A DNA stretch of 64,000 nt from Polaribacter sp. HaHaR_3_91 (GCF_019278525.1 NZ_CP058986.1:3673001-3737000); one strand, 5' to 3'. Shown: positions 44,639 through 54,648, counted from the first letter of the stretch. Program-made: numbers and translations. The notes: generated from the sequence alone by a model not told the origin.

Positions 44639-46666
44639 CTAGTTTTTTATATTTGATGTTGTACTTAAAAGTAAATTTTTCATTTTTTGAGAATGGTCTG
44701 TTACCTTATGTTCAATATTTGATTTGTCCCACTCGGTATAGCACATCATTAAACGTTGTTTTACACTTTCGTTTTCGATATCATTTGGCGAATAATGACT
44801 TTTTTTACCTTCAGGTAATAGGTTACTTAATTTAGAGTTTTGACTTCCGCTAATTAAGCATAAGTTTCCAAAGTTATTTAAAAATTTATAATCTTTGTCA
44901 TCTAATTTATCATCATTATTATGCGGATTTTGTGGGTAATAATGTTCTACAGACGATCGAAATGAAAAATTGAAATTCTTTATACTGGAGTTGAAGAATT
45001 TATAATCTCTATCTTTTTCTTGTATACTGTTTTTTTGCTCCTCCCATTGGTGCAATAATAAATAATCTAAACGATTAAAAATAAAGTTTTCTACACTTGT
45101 ACCGTTATTTAAAATTGTATCAATAGCATTATGATCAAAAAGACTACGTTCACCTTTATTGGTATATATAATATCATAATACTCTATTTTTTTTCCTTTT
45201 TCTGCTAAAAAATTATCATATAAATACGCATCACTTAACCGTTCTAAATAATTTATATAATCAGCTTCTTTTATTTCATCTATATATAAAACATAGTTTA
45301 GGGCTGCATTTAACCAATGCTTATAAATTAATGTTGGTGCAGAAACATGAAACATAGAAAGTAATAGAATAACTTTCTGATTATTTTTTGAAAAAGTATT
45401 ATTGTATTGAGGAGAACTCTCTACTTTAAGTTCTTTTAAACTCCATTTATCATCTAATCCATCTCTTTTAATAATATATTTATCATATTTACTTTTAAGT
45501 TTTAATAAATGAAAACCAAAATCTTCTACAAATTCTATTTTATTAATTGCTTTATTCTCTAAGAATAATTTGAATGTATCTAATAACCTTTTATCATCTA
45601 AAGGCACATCTTTTAATTTTTCGTTTATGAAATATTTATTTGATTTATTAATTAAGATTCTTAAAACATGTAATAAAAAATTAGAATAATTTATTACAGT
45701 AGTAAAACGTTCTTGTCCTTCTTTATTTTCTTTATTTTTAGAAGCATCACCCTTAGTGTCAATCAAAATAGATAACATTGTGGGGTCGTTACTTTCATCG
45801 GAAACAGTACCAAAACAGTTTAAAACCTCATTAAAGTCTGTTGGGTTAAAACCTGTCCAATCGTTACCAAAAATAAGATTTCTAATACTTTGATTATTAT
45901 TTTTGTCTTTATGAGTAGAAAAACCATATTGCACATATTTTTCCATGTTAGCACAAGCCTCCCAAATAGTATTAAAAACGTGAGTGCTTTTATCGTCATT
46001 TTTAAAAACATCTAACATATTTGCCTTTAAAACCTCATGTTTTTCTAACTGTTCCCCACGACTATTCATTATTTCAAAATAATGATTTAAATCTGTATCT
46101 TCAGGTACAGGAACCCGTAATAATTTAACAGAATTTTTAAGGTAAGACACAAAATTATTTAAGACCTCTTGTCCTCTATTTTCCTGAATAGTATTTAATT
46201 CGTTAGTTATAATATGATAAGCAGCTTTAATGCGTGTATTTAATCCTTTTGTATTATTTATAAAGTCAATTTCTTTATCATAATTAAAAAAATAGTCTAA
46301 GCTATAAGTTGATTTTGGCCTACTGTCATACCTCAGATTAATTTTAAAATTACTCTCAATTTTATTAAATTCGTTTTTTAATACTGAAAACAAGATATTT
46401 AAAGTTGTTAATCTTTGTTGACCATCTATAGTTTCAAAAAACGTTTTCCCTTCTTCTTTTCTTTCATATACGACTAAACTTCCTAAATAATAATTCTTAG
46501 AATTTATCTCTGAAAAATCTAAAATATCCTGAATAAGCTGTTTTATATGCGGCTCTGTCCAGGCATAATTACGTTGATATCTTGGTATTACATATTTTTC
46601 TAATTGAGAATAATCTTTTGGGCTAAAAATACTACCTATACTTAGTTCTATTGGTTCTTTAGCCAT
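44639..46666 (-). CDS. DUF262 + DUF1524 protein (GmrSD-like) inside the type I operon
   Basis: The 675-residue protein has the DUF262 ParB-like nucleotide-binding motif DGQQR (residues 81-85, in FFETIDGQQRLTTLN). A C-terminal DUF1524 HNH-like nuclease follows, with VEHYYPQNPHNN near residue 573. This pairing is that of GmrSD/BrxU-type enzymes, which cut DNA with modified bases in an NTP-dependent way. Lying between hsdR and hsdM, it may widen the range of the operon to modified phage DNA. It starts three bases after its DUF262 neighbour. Confidence 0.85.
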   Translation of the reverse strand: MAKEPIELSIGSIFSPKDYSQLEKYVIPRYQRNYAWTEPHIKQLIQDILDFSEINSKNYYLGSLVVYERKEEGKTFFETIDGQQRLTTLNILFSVLKNEFNKIESNFKINLRYDSRPKSTYSLDYFFNYDKEIDFINNTKGLNTRIKAAYHIITNELNTIQENRGQEVLNNFVSYLKNSVKLLRVPVPEDTDLNHYFEIMNSRGEQLEKHEVLKANMLDVFKNDDKSTHVFNTIWEACANMEKYVQYGFSTHKDKNNNQSIRNLIFGNDWTGFNPTDFNEVLNCFGTVSDESNDPTMLSILIDTKGDASKNKENKEGQERFTTVINYSNFLLHVLRILINKSNKYFINEKLKDVPLDDKRLLDTFKLFLENKAINKIEFVEDFGFHLLKLKSKYDKYIIKRDGLDDKWSLKELKVESSPQYNNTFSKNNQKVILLLSMFHVSAPTLIYKHWLNAALNYVLYIDEIKEADYINYLERLSDAYLYDNFLAEKGKKIEYYDIIYTNKGERSLFDHNAIDTILNNGTSVENFIFNRLDYLLLHQWEEQKNSIQEKDRDYKFFNSSIKNFNFSFRSSVEHYYPQNPHNNDDKLDDKDYKFLNNFGNLCLISGSQNSKLSNLLPEGKKSHYSPNDIENESVKQRLMMCYTEWDKSNIEHKVTDHSQKMKNLLLSTTSNIKN

Positions 46667-46669
46667 AGC

Positions 46670-48160
46670 TTAAATGTATTTTAATTCTGTAAAAAGAGTT
46701 TCAATTTTTTTTGTATTGGTTGATTGAATTTCTATCTTACCAAGATCAATATTATAGACTTCTTTAGGTTGAGTAGCTTCTCTAATTACATTAAAAACAC
46801 TATTCCACACAACAGCATGGTTATCTGCTGAAGCCAATTGTACTGCTTTACTTGTTAGTCTTAAAGAATACGCCCAAACAAATAGTTTAACTAAAACTTT
46901 GTCTAAATTTTTATTACCAAATTTATCTATATAATATAACAAAGCACAATCAAAAATATTTCTGACATATTTATCTCCTGTTCTATTTCTACCGATATAA
47001 CTGGCTAAGGTTTCAAAAATTCTATACACAATATCTTTTTCTGATTTCACCTCTAAGAATTGAAGTTTTTCTAATAAGTCTTTTTTATCAATAGTACCTT
47101 TTACAAACCTCCCTTTTTCGTTTTTAATGTTAATTATATTGTGTGTCTGTTTTATCTGATTCACTTTATATTGATAAAAAGCAATCATTTCGAAAAAACG
47201 TTTTCCATTAATAATGACTTGGTCTATTTGAAACGGATAGGGCTTTATATTTAAGTCAATTTTACGATGTAAATGGGTGTTAAACTCATCTGTAAATACA
47301 TTATTAATTCTTAAAGGATAAGCGTAAGGATAATTTAAAGAATCATCTAAGGTTACACCTTTAAAAGTGGAAGCATTATTACTGTTTAAATACCTACCTT
47401 GTTTACGTTTAGACCAACGTCTTACTCTAAATAAATAATTACTAAATAGATCTTGTAATTCGCGATCTTCTTTCTCTTCCCAATCTTTAATGCAAGCTGC
47501 TTTTTCTAATTCATTAAGTGAAGACATTTCTCTTAAATGAAATGCTTTTAATAAATCGTGGGGATCTAAACCTTTTCCTCTATCATTTTGAGAATCAAAA
47601 AATTGAAATGCCTCAGAAATATCTGTAAGCGTAATACAAATCAATTCACATTTATTAAAGAAAAACTTAATTTCATCTACAGTAAAATGGGATATTTCTC
47701 TTTTAATAATATCATAATTTAAAGCCATATTATTTTTAGTAATATCACTTGTAAATTTCACCTTAAGTAGACTTAATTGACTACCTGTTATTATTTTTTC
47801 TGCAATTTCTTTTGTGTTTGGCTCGTTAAGTAAACTATAAGCAATCAAAGTTAAGGTTATAAGTCTTTGTTGTCCATCTACAATATGGAAGTAGTCTTTT
47901 TTTGTTACTTCTTGATCTGTATATATATCTTTAGACTTATCATATATTACAACGGTACCAATTCTATATGCAGATTTCTCTTTATGCAAAAGAACATCTT
48001 CTATAAGCTGTTTTACATTTTTAGACTGCCATTTATAGGGTCTTTGATACTCTGGTATAGTTAAATTTTCTAAACAAATTAAATCCCTAACAGTCTGCAC
48101 CTTGGGATCTATTTTATTAACAAACTCTTGCTCAACAGCTATATTATTATTATTATGCAT
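46670..48160 (-). CDS. second DUF262 protein (no obvious DUF1524 nuclease)
   Basis: A 496-residue protein with the DUF262 motif DGQQR (95-99, in FHIVDGQQRLITLT) and FDSQNDRGKGLDPHDLLKAFHL, a second conserved DUF262 element. The C-terminal part has YVRNIFDCALLYYIDKFGN but I do not see the HxxP nuclease signature. It overlaps the hsdR end by eight bases. With its neighbour it forms a pair, as DUF262 genes often do, and the pair may work as a heteromer with only one nuclease. Confidence 0.8.
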   Translation of the reverse strand: MHNNNNIAVEQEFVNKIDPKVQTVRDLICLENLTIPEYQRPYKWQSKNVKQLIEDVLLHKEKSAYRIGTVVIYDKSKDIYTDQEVTKKDYFHIVDGQQRLITLTLIAYSLLNEPNTKEIAEKIITGSQLSLLKVKFTSDITKNNMALNYDIIKREISHFTVDEIKFFFNKCELICITLTDISEAFQFFDSQNDRGKGLDPHDLLKAFHLREMSSLNELEKAACIKDWEEKEDRELQDLFSNYLFRVRRWSKRKQGRYLNSNNASTFKGVTLDDSLNYPYAYPLRINNVFTDEFNTHLHRKIDLNIKPYPFQIDQVIINGKRFFEMIAFYQYKVNQIKQTHNIINIKNEKGRFVKGTIDKKDLLEKLQFLEVKSEKDIVYRIFETLASYIGRNRTGDKYVRNIFDCALLYYIDKFGNKNLDKVLVKLFVWAYSLRLTSKAVQLASADNHAVVWNSVFNVIREATQPKEVYNIDLGKIEIQSTNTKKIETLFTELKYI

Positions 48161-51100
48161 ACAAATAATCGTTCAATTCTTTAATAATTTCAGCAGTTTC
48201 ATTTTTAAACACTTTGTCTAATTTTCTTAGTCCACCATCAACACTAAAAGGTGGTTTGTTTAAATCTTCTAAAGTAATTATAGATTCTCTTTGCAACTGT
48301 GCTTCTATTTTATCTAACCATTTTAATTGAATTTGATTCCAGTTATGCGAAGTTTTCAATTTTGCTAAGGCTTTTGAAATGCGTTCTTTATGAGACACTA
48401 AATCTTCGCCTAAAGCACAAGTACGAACGTGTGCAATAATGTCTGCAATTATCTCTGTATTGGTTACTTCTTTAAAAGCTGCATTTAATTGATTCTTGTT
48501 AAAGCCTTCAATATCTAACACCAAACGCAGCTCTTTTAAATCTGAACGTGTTAAACTGCTTGGTTTTGTACACACAATGTTTAATGCTGCAATTTCATTT
48601 CTATTATTTCTGATAAACTCTGTAAAGGAGTCTAAATAATCTTTAGGTTTTAGGTTTTTCTCATACGCTCTAGAGATTTCTTCAACCCTATCTTCATGAT
48701 CACTATATAAGGTACTATAGTTTAAAGCCTTTCCTTTTTCTCTATCTAAAAACTCCCATAAGTGTCCATAATTAGAGAAAGATTGATTCAAGTTTTGAAC
48801 ATCTGTAGCTTTTAACTTTTTAGCAAAGTCTCTTGCTGTCGGTTCTCCTGTTAAGACACTAAATCGTTCCTTTTGCTCCTGATTGAAACCCGAGAACTTA
48901 CGCTGTACCTTGGCTATAATTCTATCTAGTTTTGCTTCTTTAGTATATTCATCTTTAATGATTGCAAATTCTTCTACTAAATTAGCAAAGGTTTTTGTTA
49001 CTAATGGAGCAACAGGTTTCATCACCTGCTCTTTTGACATAATTTCGGTAACTCCAACACAATCGTAAATTTTAAAAACTTCTTTTCCTATTTCATCACA
49101 ACGCCTTGTTGCTCTCCCCACCATTTGGTCATATAAAATACGAGAATTTACTCTTCGTAAAAAGACCAAATTAGAAATACTTGGCACATCTATTCCTGTT
49201 GTTAACAAATCTACTGTAACCACAATACTTGGGTATTGATCGTTTTTAAATTTACGAAGCAAGTCTTCTCTATTATAAACCTCTCCAGTTATTTTAACAA
49301 TTGCATCATCATCTACATCTTCACCTAATTCTACAAGCTCTTCCTTCATCAACCTTACAATGGTATCTGCATGAATATTTGTAGCTGCAAAAATTAAGGT
49401 TTTGTCCTTATTTTCTGGTAAAATCCCATAGGTAGAAATCAATTCGTTTAATATGACTCTATTAAAATTTTCAGTAATTACTTTACGATTAAAACCTGTT
49501 ATTTCTACTTTAATTTCATCATCAGTAACTCCTAAATCTTTGATTTCATTTTCTTCAGGATCGTATATTTTTACTTCATCTCCTTTTTCCCAAACAATAC
49601 CATCTTTAGACAAGGTAGTTTGAAAAACATAAGGAGGTTCAAAGTCTATCAAATACCCCTCTACAACTGCTTTTCTATAAGAGTACGTAAAAACTGGATC
49701 CCCAAAAATATCTCTAGTATGTAATGCAGGTGTTGCCGTTAACCCAATGCGATAGGCATCAAAATAATCTAACACCATTCTGTATTTACTCTGAAAATCT
49801 AATTGATCACGAAGAATAAATTCTTCCTCATCCATTTCTTTATCTAAAGTATATCCTCTATGTGCTTCATCTACTACTATACAATCATAATCTCCAACAC
49901 TTGGAGAATCATCAGAATAGGCAATACGTTGCACCATACCTTGCACGGTTGCAAAGTGAATTTTGGTATCTAATTCTGCCGCCTTATCTTCTAAATCTTG
50001 TAAATCATATATTTGAGCAAACGTTTGTAACCCTTCTATATGTACTTCTTTAAAAGCATCTGAAGCCTGTTTACCTAACATTCTTCTATCTACCAAAAAT
50101 AAAATACGTCTAAATCTCCCTGAAGCAATTAAACGATAACACATACCAATCATGGTTCTTGTTTTACCCGTTCCTGTTGCCATCGCTAACAAAGCGCGTC
50201 TATCTTCTTTATTGGTTAGTATTTTATGTTCTACGGCTTTAATTGCCTCTATTTGATATTCCCTTAAACTTAAACCACTCTTATCTTCTAATAAATCGTA
50301 GTCTGTTTTTTCTAGTTTTTTAATACCCTCATTTTCATCATAATTGAGTTTTTCAATTAAATCTTTTGGTGAAAACCAATCAGGTAAAGGTCTTGCTATA
50401 TTTTTTTTATTCCGTGCATCCCAAAACCAAATACCAGATGCAGATTTAAACTGCTCTAGATAAGATCTACCATTTGTAGCAAAAGTAAATGGCACTTTGT
50501 AATCACTACTATTTGGATGTAACGGAAAAGTAATATTATGATTTGTATTTACAAGTTGACTATACGTTTTTGCTTGCCCTAAATCGCTCATTACATTTTT
50601 AATGTGTTTTTTAGCTTCTACAATACCAATTAATTCTAAGCCATTAAATAAAGCATAATCTGCCCATTTTGTATCACATCTCCATTCGGCTATCGCCATA
50701 TATCTTCCTTTTTGAGGAAGTGTCTTTTCCGATTTAAAATTAATTGTCAGTGTATCACATTCCCAACCAGCATCTCGTAATTGTTTGTCAATTCGATCTC
50801 TGGTTTCAACTTCTGTTTCTTCCGTTTTTTTAGCTTTTACGAAAGCACGTTCTTTTCGTTTTTGTTTTGCTTCTTCAGAAAGTTGTGTTTGCTTAAGAAT
50901 TTGCTCTTTGTAAGTATTTATTTCTTTTTTTAAAACCGCTAATTCTTCTTCTAATTCCTTTGCTCTATTGTTATCTTCTAAAAACCAAGACTCTTCTGGA
51001 GTGATATAATCAGGAACAAAATCTTCTTCTTCATAAACTTCAACAAACCATTTTGTTAAGTAATAGGCTTGCCTTAACATGTATCTTGCCTCCGCTCGTG

Positions 51101-51404
51101 TTCCTTCACCTGAATGTGAGGCTTTATTACCCGATTTTCTTATGGCATGGAAAATAGAAATAATCTCAGACGGTGTATCTGAATAGTTAGACAACATTGT
51201 TAATCGACTTACTTGCCTACCGTCCAAAGGCTCTTCAAGTTGTTCAAAATCAATTAAAATTCTTGCTAGTTTTTCTGTAAGAATTCTAAGTTTTGCTAGG
51301 GTGGTACTAGGATCTTTGTAACAATTTTGTTCAGCTAATAAAACTAATGGAAATAGCTCTTTATAGTTTTCTTGGAGAAACCTAAAGTTCGACTTTAACC
51401 TCAT
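48153..51404 (-). CDS. hsdR: type I restriction subunit HsdR
   Basis: At 1083 residues: an N-terminal DUF4145-like helical domain, a coiled-coil linker (ELEEELAVLKKEINTYKEQI), and an HSDR_N nuclease domain (LELIGIVEAKKHIK gives the E-A-K metal site). The helicase motor follows with Walker A MATGTGKTR near residue 407, the DEAH box near 509 and GLTATP, then an EcoEI-type C-terminal domain. It pumps and cuts unmethylated foreign DNA with HsdM and HsdS. It is the first gene of a seven-gene run to 38955. Confidence 0.95.
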   Translation of the reverse strand: MRLKSNFRFLQENYKELFPLVLLAEQNCYKDPSTTLAKLRILTEKLARILIDFEQLEEPLDGRQVSRLTMLSNYSDTPSEIISIFHAIRKSGNKASHSGEGTRAEARYMLRQAYYLTKWFVEVYEEEDFVPDYITPEESWFLEDNNRAKELEEELAVLKKEINTYKEQILKQTQLSEEAKQKRKERAFVKAKKTEETEVETRDRIDKQLRDAGWECDTLTINFKSEKTLPQKGRYMAIAEWRCDTKWADYALFNGLELIGIVEAKKHIKNVMSDLGQAKTYSQLVNTNHNITFPLHPNSSDYKVPFTFATNGRSYLEQFKSASGIWFWDARNKKNIARPLPDWFSPKDLIEKLNYDENEGIKKLEKTDYDLLEDKSGLSLREYQIEAIKAVEHKILTNKEDRRALLAMATGTGKTRTMIGMCYRLIASGRFRRILFLVDRRMLGKQASDAFKEVHIEGLQTFAQIYDLQDLEDKAAELDTKIHFATVQGMVQRIAYSDDSPSVGDYDCIVVDEAHRGYTLDKEMDEEEFILRDQLDFQSKYRMVLDYFDAYRIGLTATPALHTRDIFGDPVFTYSYRKAVVEGYLIDFEPPYVFQTTLSKDGIVWEKGDEVKIYDPEENEIKDLGVTDDEIKVEITGFNRKVITENFNRVILNELISTYGILPENKDKTLIFAATNIHADTIVRLMKEELVELGEDVDDDAIVKITGEVYNREDLLRKFKNDQYPSIVVTVDLLTTGIDVPSISNLVFLRRVNSRILYDQMVGRATRRCDEIGKEVFKIYDCVGVTEIMSKEQVMKPVAPLVTKTFANLVEEFAIIKDEYTKEAKLDRIIAKVQRKFSGFNQEQKERFSVLTGEPTARDFAKKLKATDVQNLNQSFSNYGHLWEFLDREKGKALNYSTLYSDHEDRVEEISRAYEKNLKPKDYLDSFTEFIRNNRNEIAALNIVCTKPSSLTRSDLKELRLVLDIEGFNKNQLNAAFKEVTNTEIIADIIAHVRTCALGEDLVSHKERISKALAKLKTSHNWNQIQLKWLDKIEAQLQRESIITLEDLNKPPFSVDGGLRKLDKVFKNETAEIIKELNDYLYA

Positions 51405-51609
51405 AACTACTTTTTCTTTTTTTGAACCTTAAAAATAGCCAAATGAATTGGAATAGTATTATGGATTTCCGTAATTCTATCATAAAAAGCCCTCTAGATA
51501 ATGACTTATTTTAAAATACACCAAAATCAAATCGAAATAAAGAAATCTCCCAAATAATTAGGTGATAAATTATTAATTTTATGATAACGTTTTAAATTTG
51601 ACTCAATTA

Positions 51610-51637
51610 TGCGTTAATCATACGTACAATTAACGCA
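51610..51637. promoter_or_regulatory. inverted repeat upstream of the restriction operon
   Basis: TGCGTTAAT and ATTAACGCA form a perfect 9-bp inverted repeat with a ten-base gap, in the 270-bp gap between hsdR and the 216-residue gene. It could be an operator for the restriction operon. No other feature is seen in that gap. Confidence 0.35.
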
Positions 51638-51673
51638 AAATGTCCTCTATTTTATTTTTCCAAGGTGATTCAT

Positions 51674-52324
51674 CTACAAATCAACACCAAAAACTTTTTC
51701 CAATAAATAATTACGAGACTCCTCATCTGTAATTAAATATTTCTTTTTTGTAGATTCTTTTTCAATTGTATTGATTTCTTTTTTGATCATCGAGAAATTA
51801 TCAACAACAAAAGAACGGATATTCACTTCTATTTTTATCTCACCATTTTCATCAGGAAAAGTTTCTGCAAGATCTTTTTGATGCTGTGCATACAGATCTG
51901 CCTGCAAGTTAAAATAGGTAATGTATTTTTTATAAAATTCATTCGTTCCATTTTCTACATCTTTAACCATCTCATCACACCAACACTTCATTCCAAGTAT
52001 ATGGTTTAGATAATTATTGTATAAAAAATTAAACTGTGCCTCCTTTAATGTTGCGTAATAATCTACCAAATCAAAAAGATTCGCTCTTAACTCACCACCT
52101 TTTCTCAACATCTCCATGGTATCATCCTGCACATCGACATAACTAACAACCTCTTTAGCTTTGGCAACAATTAACCGATCAAACAACCATTCGGTGTTTT
52201 TCTTTTGCTCGTCATCAACTTCGTCCTCTACTAAACTTTTAGAAACATACAATAAAAGAGGATAAGAAGCCCTATCCCTTAACTCATTATAAATTTCGTG
52301 TTGCTTTGGTTGTTTTTCTGACAT
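51674..52324 (-). CDS. hypothetical protein coupled to integrase 2
   Basis: A 216-residue, mainly helical, acidic protein with no recognised domain (for example EIYNELRDRASYPLLLYVSKSLVEDE). Its ATG directly abuts the integrase stop on the minus strand, so it is made together with the integrase. It may be a recombination accessory factor or a cargo gene; nothing in it decides which. Island 1 has no counterpart of this protein next to its integrase. Confidence 0.6.
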   Translation of the reverse strand: MSEKQPKQHEIYNELRDRASYPLLLYVSKSLVEDEVDDEQKKNTEWLFDRLIVAKAKEVVSYVDVQDDTMEMLRKGGELRANLFDLVDYYATLKEAQFNFLYNNYLNHILGMKCWCDEMVKDVENGTNEFYKKYITYFNLQADLYAQHQKDLAETFPDENGEIKIEVNIRSFVVDNFSMIKKEINTIEKESTKKKYLITDEESRNYLLEKVFGVDL

Positions 52325-53848
52325 TTATTCAAATAATTTAGAGTAATCTTCTGGTAATTCCGCATCAATATCTCGTAAATACTTTTCTAACGAAACCATA
52401 GAAGTATGGCCTGTAATTAACATCAAACTACTTTTCGCTTCAAAAGGAGTTGCTTTTTCTCTTAATTTTCGATACAATTTAGAAATAAATGTATGTCTAA
52501 AACTATAAATCCCATGATCCTCTGTCAATCCAAATTGCTCTTTTACAACACTTGAAAAGCGCTTAGAAAAATGATCTCTTCTATTAATCTCTTTCGCATC
52601 CCAAAAAGCACCTATTGTTTTAGGGGTAAACAAATATGATTCTTTATCTAATTCTGATAAATCTGGTAATACTTCCCATAAGATATCAGGAATTATTTTT
52701 GTTTTCTTAGCACTCGTTTTTGCTTTATACTGAATCCTTCTTTCCTCAACATTAATGTCTTTTATTTTTATTCTACAAACTTCAATAGGTCTTATAAAAC
52801 AATAAGAAACAAACTTTATAAATAACAATAAATGAGGATCTTCTTTTTCTAAATATTTAAATATCTTTTTTTGTTCTTCTAAAGAGTATGTTTTATGTCT
52901 TTTAGGTTTTGATGCTAAAATTGGTATGGATTGAATATAGTTTTCATCCACCAATTCATTGTCTTTTAATACCTGAAACAAACTCCCTAACTCTGTTCTA
53001 TAATTATTTCTACTTCTTGCACTTGTTCTTAAAAGAATGGTATTTAAATACTCTATTACATCTTTTCTATCAATACTTTTTACATGCTTCTTATCAGGAT
53101 AATTTACCTCCATCCACGCAATAAACTTATTACTCTTTCTTCTATAGTCACTAATCGTCCTTTCACTTACTTCTTTTTCTTTTAATTCTAAGGCAAGATC
53201 AAAAGCTTTTGTAATAGAAATTACATCATATTTAACTTTTGCAATTGTTTTATTATCATTTGCAATTGTTTTATCATCATTTGCAATTGTTTTATTATCA
53301 TCAGCAATACTTTTATCGTCATTTGTAATGCTTTTCTCTTCCTTAGCAATGCTTTTCGTTTTACCGCCGCCACTTTCTACTCCTAAAACAATTGCATGTT
53401 CATCTATAGCTTCTTTTACTGCTGACTTTATAGCATCATTTAAATAACTTGGGACTCCCTCTTCTTTTAAAACTTCTTCTTTAGCTTTTTTCTTCGGTGC
53501 TTCTTTCAAAAAAGGATCTTTCAATTTTTGATGTAAAATAGCATTATCTTCAAACGGATTAAATCCTTTCTTCAATAAAAAAAGTAAATTTTTTCTGTAT
53601 GAAGTTAAAATAGTCAACCGTGCTTCTTTGGTTTTGTAATTGTTCACTTTTCCATAAATATTCCCCATACGTTTCATTTTTCCTGTTTCTGGAACTTTAA
53701 ATGAAAAATACACATACCAGCGCTTAGAGAGGTCTCCATTTGCAGTATAAATTTTTGGGGGTGAAAAAAGTGGTAAAACTTTTGAATCGTGTTCCAAATC
53801 GTGTTCAATTTTGGAAGTAAAGGTAATGAATTCGAGAATTGATTGCAT
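52325..53848 (-). CDS. tyrosine recombinase (island 2 integrase)
   Basis: A 507-residue phage-type integrase. The N-terminal arm-binding domain is followed by a linker of seven-residue repeats (about 163-205), a core-binding domain (about 210-310) and the catalytic domain. Catalytic elements are the Arg in CFIRPIEVCRIK, the His box YSFRHTFISKLYRKL and ITGHTSMVSLEKYLRDID with the Tyr. It is a close relative of the integrase at 16126. Its start codon lies just beyond the terminator hairpin of the intact tRNA-fMet, so the tRNA gene is its integration target. Confidence 0.95.
   Translation of the reverse strand: MQSILEFITFTSKIEHDLEHDSKVLPLFSPPKIYTANGDLSKRWYVYFSFKVPETGKMKRMGNIYGKVNNYKTKEARLTILTSYRKNLLFLLKKGFNPFEDNAILHQKLKDPFLKEAPKKKAKEEVLKEEGVPSYLNDAIKSAVKEAIDEHAIVLGVESGGGKTKSIAKEEKSITNDDKSIADDNKTIANDDKTIANDNKTIAKVKYDVISITKAFDLALELKEKEVSERTISDYRRKSNKFIAWMEVNYPDKKHVKSIDRKDVIEYLNTILLRTSARSRNNYRTELGSLFQVLKDNELVDENYIQSIPILASKPKRHKTYSLEEQKKIFKYLEKEDPHLLLFIKFVSYCFIRPIEVCRIKIKDINVEERRIQYKAKTSAKKTKIIPDILWEVLPDLSELDKESYLFTPKTIGAFWDAKEINRRDHFSKRFSSVVKEQFGLTEDHGIYSFRHTFISKLYRKLREKATPFEAKSSLMLITGHTSMVSLEKYLRDIDAELPEDYSKLFE
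53235..53360 (-). repeat. 21-bp tandem repeats inside integrase 2
   Basis: About six copies of a 21-bp unit encode seven-residue repeats of the type KTIANDD / KSITNDD / KSIADDN in the linker between the arm-binding and core-binding domains. The related integrase 1 has no such repeats. Confidence 0.8.
53788..53806. promoter_or_regulatory. candidate integrase arm sites, right end of island 2
   Basis: CGTGTTC occurs at 53788-53794 and 53800-53806, 12 bp apart and within the first codons of integrase 2. The words match those at the left end of the same island (17673-17691). Confidence 0.5.
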
Positions 53849-53853
53849 AAAAA

Positions 53854-53877
53854 AACAGTTTAGCGAACTAAACTGTT
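53854..53877 (-). terminator. terminator of tRNA-fMet
   Basis: AACAGTTTAG and CTAAACTGTT pair perfectly around CGAA, followed on the minus strand by a T-run that ends at the integrase 2 start codon. Confidence 0.75.
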
Positions 53878-53899
53878 GTTTTATAATGATTTAAAGTAG

Positions 53900-53972
<73 letters not shown>

Positions 53973-54042
53973 ATATTGTTTCAAAAACAACAACTTAGCT
54001 TTTAACTTTCGAATCATAAAATCGACCCGTTATTTCCGGCGG

Positions 54043-54050
54043 CAAATATA
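54043..54050 (-). promoter_or_regulatory. -7 promoter element upstream of tRNA-fMet
   Basis: TATATTTG on the minus strand fits TAnnTTTG, about 70 bp upstream of the mature tRNA. No good -33 element is visible at the usual distance, so this is a weak call. Confidence 0.4.
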
Positions 54051-54163
54051 CAACTTAATTAGAGAATTGCGCTCTTTTTTAATAAAAATTATAAATATAT
54101 TTTTTATTGACCTATTATCAACAAAAAATCAACTTTCAAAATAAAAATTAAAGTAAAAAAAAA

Positions 54164-54187
54164 AGAGTAATCATTGCTGATTACTCT
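54164..54187 (-). terminator. terminator beside the third tRNA fragment
   Basis: AGAGTAATCA and TGATTACTCT pair perfectly around TTGC and are followed on the minus strand by ten T. It belongs to the tRNA copy whose 3' part remains at 54196. Confidence 0.8.
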
Positions 54188-54195
54188 TTACTTAG

Positions 54196-54237
54196 TAGCG
54201 GGAACTGGACTCGAACCAGTGACCTTCGGGTTATGAG
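54196..54237 (-). other. attachment site: second 42-bp fragment of tRNA-fMet
   Basis: Identical to 53900-53941 but without the 5' half of the tRNA. Its right flank (54238 to about 54360) is nearly identical to the right flank of the 17581 fragment. This marks the left end of another island that extends to the right, beyond the window. Confidence 0.85.
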
Positions 54238-54287
54238 TTCAAGTAAATCTTTGACTTACTGAATTTTAACCTTTTTATTATTTAAAT

Positions 54288-54306
54288 CGTGTTCTAAAAC
54301 GTGTTC
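54288..54306. promoter_or_regulatory. candidate integrase arm sites, left end of island 3
   Basis: CGTGTTC at 54288-54294 and 54300-54306, again 12 bp apart and 51 bp inside the tRNA fragment. From about 54360 to 54550 nothing else is recognisable. Confidence 0.5.
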
Positions 54307-54553
54307 AGTTTAGTTCAGATTATTATTATATTTTCTTATTGCAATTTAGTGATTATTAAACAATAATGACTCTTTAAAATTATTCTTTTACAAATGAAAT
54401 TAAGTATTATAATTTAACAACTATTAAGTAAAAAGTATGAGCCATAAAAAGTACTCAATATAAATTAAAAGCTAAAGAATTTTAAGTTGATAAAAGCTTC
54501 TATTAATTTTGAGAATTTTTGAATAGTTTAATTATTGTTTTAAGTTTCTTTTT

Positions 54554-54643
54554 ATGCGGCTGGAAGCGGCTATTTTACATAATGGCGTTATAGTGCCTGG
54601 AGTTTTTACGGAAGAGCAGTATAACAACTATTATGTAACTTAG
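54554..54643 (+). CDS. possible 29-residue peptide
   Basis: ATG 54554 to TAG 54643 reads MRLEAAILHNGVIVPGVFTE followed by EQYNNYYVT. The codons are more balanced in base use than the surrounding decayed DNA and the sequence looks protein-like. There is no recognisable family and no promoter call. It could be a leftover of a larger lost gene. Confidence 0.25.
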   Translation: MRLEAAILHNGVIVPGVFTEEQYNNYYVT

Positions 54644-54648
54644 ATTGG

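Noticed and set aside
54196..54237. Second tRNA-fMet gene
   Set aside because: Only the 3' 42 bases are present; the 5' half of the cloverleaf is missing, so it is an attachment fragment.
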